Part shown: in pieces, positions 58,781 to 64,000 of the stretch
How the letters are laid out: each line of letters starts with the position of its first letter
Position numbering within the stretch: position 1 is the stretch's first letter
Assembly (NCBI GenBank): GCA_046297695.1
Contig: JBKBHF010000006.1
Location: forward strand, 1 to 64,000
DNA from: Permianibacter sp046297695
GTDB taxonomy: Bacteria > Pseudomonadota > Gammaproteobacteria > Enterobacterales > Permianibacteraceae
Direction of reading: 5' to 3'
Length of the DNA: 64,000 nucleotides
Translations under genes and position numbers: made by a program
The notes under the pieces: generated by a model
What the model was told of the DNA's origin: nothing
Seen by the model: the letters and a program-made list of their open reading frames with translations, nothing else
The model's database searches: none

Positions 58781-59932
58781 ATGATCTATCCCGACCCTTA
58801 CCGCCGCCCGGCCCCGGACCGCTTCGTCCAGCGCTGGCTGTTCATCACCGCCTGCATCGCCGCGCTCATGTTGCTGTGGCAGTTTCTACCGGCCATCGAA
58901 GCCTGGTTCAGCCCGCGCGAGGCGGCCGAGCGCACGGTGACGCCGCGCGGCGACCTGGCGGCGGACGAACAGACCACCATCCAACTGTTCGAGCAGTCGC
59001 GCGGCTCGGTGGTCTATATCACCACGGCGCAACTGGTGCGCGACGTCTGGTCGCGCAATGTCTTTTCCGTGCCGCGCGGCACCGGCTCCGGCTTCATTTG
59101 GGATGATGCCGGCCACGTCGTGACCAACTTCCACGTCATTCAGGGGGCCTCTGCCGCCACGGTCAAACTGGCAGATGGCCGCGACTATCAAGCTGCGCTC
59201 GTTGGCGCCAGTCCCGCGCATGACATCGCCGTGCTCAAGATTGGTGTCGGCTTCAAACGCCCGCCCGCCGTGCCGGTGGGGACCAGCGCCGATCTCAAAG
59301 TGGGGCAGAAGGTCTTTGCCATTGGCAATCCGTTCGGGTTGGACTGGACGCTGACCACCGGCATCGTCTCGGCGCTTGACCGCAGCCTCGCGGGCGAAGC
59401 CGGCGGCCCGGCCATCGACCACCTGATCCAGACCGACGCCGCGATCAATCCGGGCAATTCCGGCGGCCCCTTACTCGATTCGGCCGGGCGGTTGATCGGC
59501 ATCAACACCGCCATCTACAGCCCATCGGGTGCATCCGCGGGCATCGGTTTCGCCGTGCCGGTCGATACCGTCATGCGCGTGGTGCCGCAGCTGATCAAAT
59601 CCGGCAAGTACATCCGGCCGGCACTGGGCATCGAGGTGGATGAGCAGCTCAACGCGCGTCTGCAGATGCTGACCGGCAGCCAGGGCGTGTTCGTATTGCG
59701 CGTGGCGCCCGGTTCGGCGGCGCAGAAGGCAGGGCTAGCCGGGGTCGAGGTCACCCCGCAAGGCATCACTCCTGGAGATCGCATCATCAGCATCGACGGC
59801 GCGGCCGTCGACGACGTCGCCAAGCTGCTGGCCCGGCTCGACGACAAGAACGTCGGCGACGTGGTGGTCTTGTCGGTGGAGCGGGCTGGCAAATCGCGCG
59901 AGGTGCCTGTGGAATTGCAGCCTGGGATTTGA
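58781..59932 (+). CDS. HtrA-type periplasmic serine protease, DegS-like with one PDZ domain
   Basis: A 383-residue protease anchored by one N-terminal helix (WLFITACIAALMLLWQFL). The trypsin-like domain has a complete triad: H118 (VVTNFHV), D148 (PAHDIAVLKI) and S227 (NPGNSGGPL). One PDZ domain follows (about 285-375; GVFVLRVAPGSAAQKAGLAG). This is the DegS/HhoB architecture, used for envelope-stress sensing or protein quality control. AGGAG lies 6 bases before the ATG at 58781; the longer open frame to 58406 is rejected. It is followed by the mod genes after 449 bases and shares their high GC. Confidence 0.92.
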   Translation: MIYPDPYRRPAPDRFVQRWLFITACIAALMLLWQFLPAIEAWFSPREAAERTVTPRGDLAADEQTTIQLFEQSRGSVVYITTAQLVRDVWSRNVFSVPRGTGSGFIWDDAGHVVTNFHVIQGASAATVKLADGRDYQAALVGASPAHDIAVLKIGVGFKRPPAVPVGTSADLKVGQKVFAIGNPFGLDWTLTTGIVSALDRSLAGEAGGPAIDHLIQTDAAINPGNSGGPLLDSAGRLIGINTAIYSPSGASAGIGFAVPVDTVMRVVPQLIKSGKYIRPALGIEVDEQLNARLQMLTGSQGVFVLRVAPGSAAQKAGLAGVEVTPQGITPGDRIISIDGAAVDDVAKLLARLDDKNVGDVVVLSVERAGKSREVPVELQPGI

Positions 59933-60381
59933 TGGCGAGTGATCGGTATGGGGTCCGAGCACGCGGCCGTCCGTTCGGGGGCGAACACCGGTGATCGGGC
60001 AACAAGAAGGGGTCTGCGTGGACTCGCGGAAAGAAAGGGCCGACAGCCGGGTTCGGCAAATTGGCGGACCTCGCCCACAACCGACATCGCGCCACGCTGG
60101 CGCCAGTGGTGCGAACGCGAGTGGCTCGACCGACGCCTGTTGTGGCGCGTGCCGGGCCACGGGCGTTGTGCCCCCCCTTGGCAAGCCGTTGCAACTTCGT
60201 TCAGGCAGGCATGAGCAAGCGCTGGAGGACCAAGGACTTGCGCCGCTGTTGATGTGGGTGCTGGCCTGGGAGGGCGGCTGCGGTATGCTTGCCGCTATGC
60301 GTTTTGTTGCACGACGTCAGGAACCGGACAATGCGCCACTGCGCCGGGTTCCTGCGCGGCCCTGACTGAGAAGTGCTACCC
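59933..60381. other. Intergenic region upstream of modA
   Basis: No gene is recognised in these 449 bases. There is a near-direct repeat GCGGTATGC / GCTATGCG around 60277-60302 and an inverted CAGGAACC/GGTTCCTG pair at about 60319-60355. Neither matches the ModE operator or a molybdenum-cofactor riboswitch closely enough to name. The modA promoter must lie here. Confidence 0.4.
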
Positions 60382-61152
60382 ATGAAACGCCTGCGCTCCT
60401 TGCTGCTGGCCGGGGCGTTGCTGTTCGCCGCCATGGCCCATGCCGAGCAGATCACCGTCGCGGCGGCGGCCGATCTGAAATTTGCGCTGGACGAGATCGT
60501 CGCCGTTTTCACCCAAGCCAATCCGGGCGATCGGGTGGACGTCGTTTATGGCTCGTCGGGCAAGTTCTACGCCCAGATCCGGCAGGGCGCGCCCTATGAC
60601 CTGTATTTCTCGGCCGACATCGCTTACCCGCGCGGGCTGGCCGAGGCCGGTTTCGCCGCCTCGGCGGTCAAGTCCTACGCCTTTGGCCGCATCGTGCTCT
60701 GGAGCGCAGGGCGCGACGCCAGCCAGATGACGCTGAAAAGCCTGCTTGACCCCAAGCTCGCCCGCATCGCCATCGCCAACCCCAGGCACGCGCCCTACGG
60801 CAAGCGCGCCGAAGAGGCCTTGCGCGCCGCCGGGCTGTGGGAAAAGGTGGCGCCCAAGCTGGTCTATGGCGAGAACATCGCCCACACGGCGCAGTTCGTG
60901 CAGACCGGCAATGCCCAGGTCGGCATCATTGCCTTGGCCCTGGCGGTGAATCCCGAATTGGCCAGCAAAGGCGGCTACTGGCTGATTCCCGACAATCTGC
61001 ATGAGCCGCTGGAACAGGGCTTCATCATCACCAAGCGGGCTGAGGGCAAGGCATTGGCCCGCCGCTTCGCCGACCACATGGGCAGCAAACCGGCGCGGGC
61101 CGTGATGCGCAAGTACGGCTTCGTCCTGCCGGGCGAAGCCGCTGGCAAATAG
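60382..61152 (+). CDS. modA: Molybdate ABC transporter, periplasmic binding protein
   Basis: A 256-residue exported protein. The signal peptide ends MAHA|EQI. The mature protein begins ITVAAAADLKFALDEIVAVF, and YGSSGKFYAQIRQGAPYDLYFSADIAYP is the ModA oxyanion-binding region (first Ser of SSG and the second site). VGIIALALAVN follows. Length is standard. The start is ATG 60382, preceded by GAGAAG; GTG 60373 is three codons earlier. The Ser-based site favours molybdate/tungstate. First gene of modABC. Confidence 0.93.
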   Translation: MKRLRSLLLAGALLFAAMAHAEQITVAAAADLKFALDEIVAVFTQANPGDRVDVVYGSSGKFYAQIRQGAPYDLYFSADIAYPRGLAEAGFAASAVKSYAFGRIVLWSAGRDASQMTLKSLLDPKLARIAIANPRHAPYGKRAEEALRAAGLWEKVAPKLVYGENIAHTAQFVQTGNAQVGIIALALAVNPELASKGGYWLIPDNLHEPLEQGFIITKRAEGKALARRFADHMGSKPARAVMRKYGFVLPGEAAGK

Positions 61153-61296
61153 GACGCAACCTTGAGCGCGCCTACCCGCAACGGTCAACGTGGCCTGGAC
61201 GACTCCCCGAGCGATGGTCCGAGCGGACCGCTCGCTACCGGCCCGATGGTCGCGGCCATCGACACCTTTTGGCAGGCGCCGTGAGCGGGAGGGAAC
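61153..61296. other. modA-modB spacer with a possible 40-codon frame
   Basis: An open frame from TTG 61162 to TGA at 61282-61284 would encode 40 residues (SAPTRNGQRGLDDSP... ending FWQAP). It has no ribosome site of note and no recognisable motif. I treat it as spacer sequence or a remnant. Confidence 0.3.
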
Positions 61297-61974
61297 ATGC
61301 TGACCGATGCTGATCTGCAAGCCCTGTGGCTGACGGCGCGCCTGGCTGGCATGGTCACCCTGATCCTGCTGCTGGTCGGTACGCCCATCGCCTGGTGGCT
61401 GGCCCGCACCAAGTCGTGGTGGAAGGGGCCGGTTGGCGCGGTGGTGGCCTTGCCCCTGGTACTGCCGCCTTCGGTGCTGGGCTTCTACCTGCTGCTGGCC
61501 ATGGGGCCGAACGGGCCGGTGGGCCAGCTCACCCAGGCACTGGGCCTCGGGCCGTTGCCCTTCACCTTCTGGGGCCTGGTCATCGCCTCGGTGTTCTATT
61601 CGCTGCCGTTCATGGTGCAGCCGCTGCAAACGGCCTTCGAGGCCGTCGGCGACCGGCCGCTGGAAGTGGCCGCGACCCTGCGCGCGTCCCCCCTCGATGC
61701 CTTCTTCACCGTTGCCGTGCCGCTGGCCGCGCCGGGCTTCCTGAGCGCTTCGATCCTGACCTTTGCCCATACGGTGGGCGAGTTCGGCGTGGTGCTGATG
61801 ATCGGTGGCAACCTGCCGGGCGTCACGCGGGTGGCCTCGGTGCAGATTTACGACCATGTGGAGGCGCTCGAATACATGCAGGCGCACCGTCTCGCGGCGG
61901 TGATGCTGGTCTTCTCCTTCCTGGTGTTGCTGGCCCTGTACGCCTGGCGGCCCAATCCGAAGAAGGGCGCCTGA
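61297..61974 (+). CDS. modB: Molybdate ABC transporter, permease
   Basis: A 225-residue inner-membrane permease with five to six helices (LWLTARLAGMVTLILLLVGTPIAWWLA, VVALPLVLPPSVLGFYLLLAMG). The EAA-type coupling loop reads VAATLRASPLDAFFTVAVPLAAPGF. HTVGEFGVVLMIGGNLPG is a ModB/CysT-like signature. The ribosome site GGGAGGGAAC precedes ATG 61297. Its TGA is one base before the modC start. Confidence 0.94.
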   Translation: MLTDADLQALWLTARLAGMVTLILLLVGTPIAWWLARTKSWWKGPVGAVVALPLVLPPSVLGFYLLLAMGPNGPVGQLTQALGLGPLPFTFWGLVIASVFYSLPFMVQPLQTAFEAVGDRPLEVAATLRASPLDAFFTVAVPLAAPGFLSASILTFAHTVGEFGVVLMIGGNLPGVTRVASVQIYDHVEALEYMQAHRLAAVMLVFSFLVLLALYAWRPNPKKGA

Positions 61975-61975
61975 G

Positions 61976-63043
61976 ATGGCCGGCATCGACGCGCGTTTCC
62001 GGCTCGACTGGCCGGGTTTCTCCCTCGACGTGGATCTCGAGCTGCCCAGTCGGGGGGTGACCGCCCTGTTCGGCCATTCCGGTTCGGGCAAGACTACGCT
62101 GCTGCGCTGCATCGCCGGCCTGGAGCGCGCGCCGCAGGGACGGTTCGCCATCGATGGCGAGGTCTGGCAGGACGCCGGGCACTGGCTGCCGACCCACCGA
62201 CGCCCCATCGGTTATGTGTTTCAGGAAGCGAGCCTGTTCCCCCACCTTTCGGTGATGGACAACTTGCGCTACGGCATGACGCGCAGCGCCAAGCCGCAGC
62301 GGATCAGTCTCGACCAGGCCATCGCGCTGCTGGGCATCGGGCACCTGCTCGATCGCAAACCGGAGCGACTCTCCGGCGGCGAACGTCAGCGGGTGGGCAT
62401 CGCCCGCGCCTTGGCGGTCAACCCGCGCCTGTTGTTGATGGACGAGCCGCTGGCCGCGCTCGACGTGAAGCGCAAACAGGAAATCCTGCCTTACCTGGAA
62501 CGCCTGCACGAAGAACTGGAGATCCCGGTGCTCTATGTCAGTCATGTGCCCGATGAGGTGGCGCGGCTGGCGGATTATCTCGTCGCTATGGAAGGCGGTA
62601 AGGTGGTGGCCAACGGGCCGCTGGCTGAAACGCTGGCTCGACTCGACCTGCCGATCCGGCTGGGCGAGGACGCGGGCGCGATCCTCGAGGGCACGGTGGC
62701 CGAAGTGGACAGGGACTGGCACTTGGTGCGGGTGGATTTCGACGGCGGCAGCCTGTGGGCACGGGATCAGGGGCTATCAGTCGGCCGCCGCGTCCGGCTG
62801 CGGGTGTTGGCACGCGATGTCAGCCTGGCCTGCGAACCGGGCGTGAGCAGCATCCAGAACGTGCTGCGCGGAACCGTAGACGCCATCGGTGATGACGACC
62901 ATCCCGGGCTGGCCTTGGTGCAGGTCAGGGTGGGCGCGACGGTGCTGCTGGCCCGCCTCACGAAACGGGCCGTGAATACGCTTGCCGTGGACGCTGGCAT
63001 GCCGATTTGGGTACAGCTGAAATCGGTGGCGCTGCTGGAGTGA
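61976..63043 (+). CDS. modC: Molybdate ABC transporter, ATP-binding protein
   Basis: A 355-residue ATPase. Walker A GHSGSGKT is at residues 33-40, the signature LSGGERQR at 132-139 and Walker B LLLMDEP at 152-158. The H loop is VLYVSHVPDEVARL. The C-terminal regulatory part (about 285-355) is a TOBE/MOP fold (SIQNVLRGTVDAIGDDDHPG, LLARLTKRAVNTL), which binds molybdate and inhibits transport in some members. Starts 1 base after modB, so the two are translationally coupled. Confidence 0.95.
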   Translation: MAGIDARFRLDWPGFSLDVDLELPSRGVTALFGHSGSGKTTLLRCIAGLERAPQGRFAIDGEVWQDAGHWLPTHRRPIGYVFQEASLFPHLSVMDNLRYGMTRSAKPQRISLDQAIALLGIGHLLDRKPERLSGGERQRVGIARALAVNPRLLLMDEPLAALDVKRKQEILPYLERLHEELEIPVLYVSHVPDEVARLADYLVAMEGGKVVANGPLAETLARLDLPIRLGEDAGAILEGTVAEVDRDWHLVRVDFDGGSLWARDQGLSVGRRVRLRVLARDVSLACEPGVSSIQNVLRGTVDAIGDDDHPGLALVQVRVGATVLLARLTKRAVNTLAVDAGMPIWVQLKSVALLE

Positions 63044-63445
63044 GCCCAGCATCGACTGGCTGTGAACGCCGCGTCGAACGCAGCACCGCCGCCCGGGACC
63101 GGCCTGAGCCCTGCTGCAGAGGCACCATCGCCAGCCGTGCCGATGGGGGCATGATTCCGCCCGCCAAGGCGTAGCGACCGATGCCGGCGGCATTGTGCGA
63201 TGGCATTGCACGGTTGCATGCGCAAGCGACCGTTAGCCATCCGCCTTAGGGATTGCCGCGACCATCGGAACCCGCTACAAGTTTGTCCGGCCGACCGGGT
63301 GGCCGAGAGTGACAAGACATCCGTTTTCCCGGGTGAGGGAGGCAAGGGCCGGACGATGGAAAGTTGGACTACGTCGTCAAGGTCGGTGAACAGGAGGTCG
63401 ACCCTTCGATCATCGTGATCCGAGCGACCGAGCGGCTGCACTCAC
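63044..63445. other. Gene-poor region right of modC
   Basis: No intact gene is seen. From about 63340 to 63430 a frame in the plus direction reads GKLDYVVKVGEQEVDPSI and IVIRATERLH, which looks more like protein than the surrounding frames. It has only TTG starts and runs into the terminator, so it may be a gene remnant. The rest holds nothing I can name. It forms the right flank of the HtrA-mod block. Confidence 0.35.
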
Positions 63446-63487
63446 CAAAACCACAACGGGCGGAACATTCCGCCCGTTGTGGTTTTG
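63446..63487 (-). terminator. Intrinsic terminator of ettA (perfect 20-bp stem)
   Basis: Arms 63446-63465 and 63468-63487 are exact complements with a 2-base loop. The left side starts CAAAACC and the right side ends GGTTTTG, giving a T4 tract on both strands. It lies 15 bases after the ettA stop codon on the minus strand. Confidence 0.85.
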
Positions 63488-63502
63488 CGTTAGCGAATGC
63501 GC

Positions 63503-64000
63503 TCAGCGCTCGATTGGCTTGTACTTCAGCCGATGCGGCTGATCGGCTTCGACGCCCAGACGGCGTTTCTTGTCCGCTTCGTAATCGGCGTAGTTGCCTT
63601 CGAACCAGACCACCTGCGAATTGCCTTCGAACGCCAGAATGTGGGTGGCGACGCGGTCGAGGAACCAGCGATCGTGCGAGATGACCACGGCGCAGCCGGC
63701 GAAGGACAGCAGCGCTTCTTCCAGTGCCCGCAGCGTTTCGACGTCGAGATCGTTGGTCGGTTCGTCGAGCAGCAATACGTTGCCGCCGCTTTTCAGCAGC
63801 TTGGCGAGGTGCAGACGGTTGCGCTCGCCACCGGACAGATCCTTCACCCACTTCTGCTGATCGCTGCCCTTGAAGTTGAAGCGGCCGATGTAGGCGCGCG
63901 ACGGCATGCTGAAGTTGCCGATGGTGATGATGTCGAGACCATCGGAGACTTCTTCCCAGACGGTCTTGTTCGGGTCGAGCGTGTCGCGCGACTGATCGAC
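63503..64000 (-). CDS. ettA: Energy-dependent translational throttle protein EttA, C-terminal part
   Basis: The last 165 residues of an ABC-F ribosome-binding ATPase; the start is beyond the window. Seen: DTLDPNKTVWEEVSDGLDII, the EttA phrase GNFSMPSRAYIGRFNFKGSDQQKWV, the second ABC signature LSGGERNRLHLAKLL, Walker B LLLDEPTNDLD, the His loop ISHDRWFLDRVATHIL and the C-terminal YADYEADKKRRLG. This is the second nucleotide domain. EttA binds the ribosomal E site and gates the first peptide bond according to the ATP/ADP ratio. Confidence 0.95.
   Translation of the reverse strand, partial: VDQSRDTLDPNKTVWEEVSDGLDIITIGNFSMPSRAYIGRFNFKGSDQQKWVKDLSGGERNRLHLAKLLKSGGNVLLLDEPTNDLDVETLRALEEALLSFAGCAVVISHDRWFLDRVATHILAFEGNSQVVWFEGNYADYEADKKRRLGVEADQPHRLKYKPIER

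Noticed and set aside
59933..60381. Molybdenum-cofactor riboswitch or ModE site before modA
   Set aside because: I looked for the ModE palindrome (TATATA-type) and the conserved Moco motif and found no adequate match.
60376..62208. 610-codon open frame on the minus strand opposite modA-modB
   Set aside because: Gln/Arg/His-rich shadow frame typical of GC-rich DNA. The mod genes on the other strand are unambiguous.
1..64000. CRISPR arrays, prophage, tRNA or rRNA genes
   Set aside because: No regularly spaced repeats, phage structural genes or cloverleaf/rRNA sequences were recognised on reading. A covariance-model scan would be needed to exclude a tRNA formally.

Overview
The window is a 64 kb stretch of a GC-rich Gram-negative chromosome. 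The outer-membrane siderophore receptor, lipoprotein, Fur boxes, RND pump, AcnD/PrpF, FeoAB, EttA and a heat-shock sigma factor type promoter all point to a gammaproteobacterium. I cannot name the genus. Coding density is high and there is no rRNA, tRNA, prophage or CRISPR array that I can see.

Layout. 1-0.1 kb: tail of an ISL3-type transposase. 0.15-4.2 kb: sodium:alanine symporter, two unassigned envelope proteins and a site-2 protease. 4.3-6.8 kb: Fur-controlled feoA-feoB plus a small Cys-rich membrane protein. 6.8-8.2 kb: operon of three small heat-shock proteins behind a sigma-32-like promoter. 8.4-12.8 kb: O-acyltransferase, SDR dehydrogenase and PlsB-like acyltransferase. 12.9-16.9 kb: Fur-boxed operon of a TonB-dependent siderophore receptor, a PepSY membrane protein and a small membrane-anchored protein. 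17-21.8 kb: a GGDEF/EAL protein divergent from a LytS/LytTR two-component pair. 22.3-26.6 kb: RND permease and adaptor, preceded by three tandem 11-bp repeats.

26.6-33.1 kb is a ten-gene minus-strand run led by an ArsR regulator. It holds five SRPBCC (AHSA1) proteins, a VOC-fold protein, a GFA-family Cys protein, a 14-helix MFS exporter and a conserved membrane protein, and looks like a small-molecule detoxification or export module. 33.3-39.0 kb: SMP-30-like lipoprotein, then a LysR gene divergent from two paralogous Cys-nucleophile hydrolases, an NmrA-like protein and a membrane-anchored flavodoxin. 39.1-41.4 kb: FKBP, a small membrane protein and an AT-richer patch that resembles a stranded integron cassette. 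The cassette gene is interrupted by an in-frame TGA. 41.4-47.7 kb: S9 peptidase, a GntR(YtrA)-ABC transporter operon and an NTF2-like protein.

47.8-52.3 kb carries acnD and prpF of the 2-methylcitrate cycle, separated by a DUF559 gene bracketed by palindromic repeats. prpB and prpC are absent from the window. 52.7-57.2 kb: a thiamine-diphosphate enzyme and a flavoprotein dehydrogenase facing a divergent AraC regulator. 57.2-58.2 kb: tsaC/sua5. 58.8-63.0 kb: an HtrA-type protease and modABC (molybdate uptake), with gene-poor flanks that suggest an acquired block. The window ends inside ettA.

Main points for a second look: the stranded cassette with its broken gene, the ArsR/SRPBCC operon, the repeat-flanked DUF559 insertion in the acnD-prpF operon, and several well-formed regulatory sites (sigma-32, Fur, YtrA, LysR, AraC-linked direct repeats).
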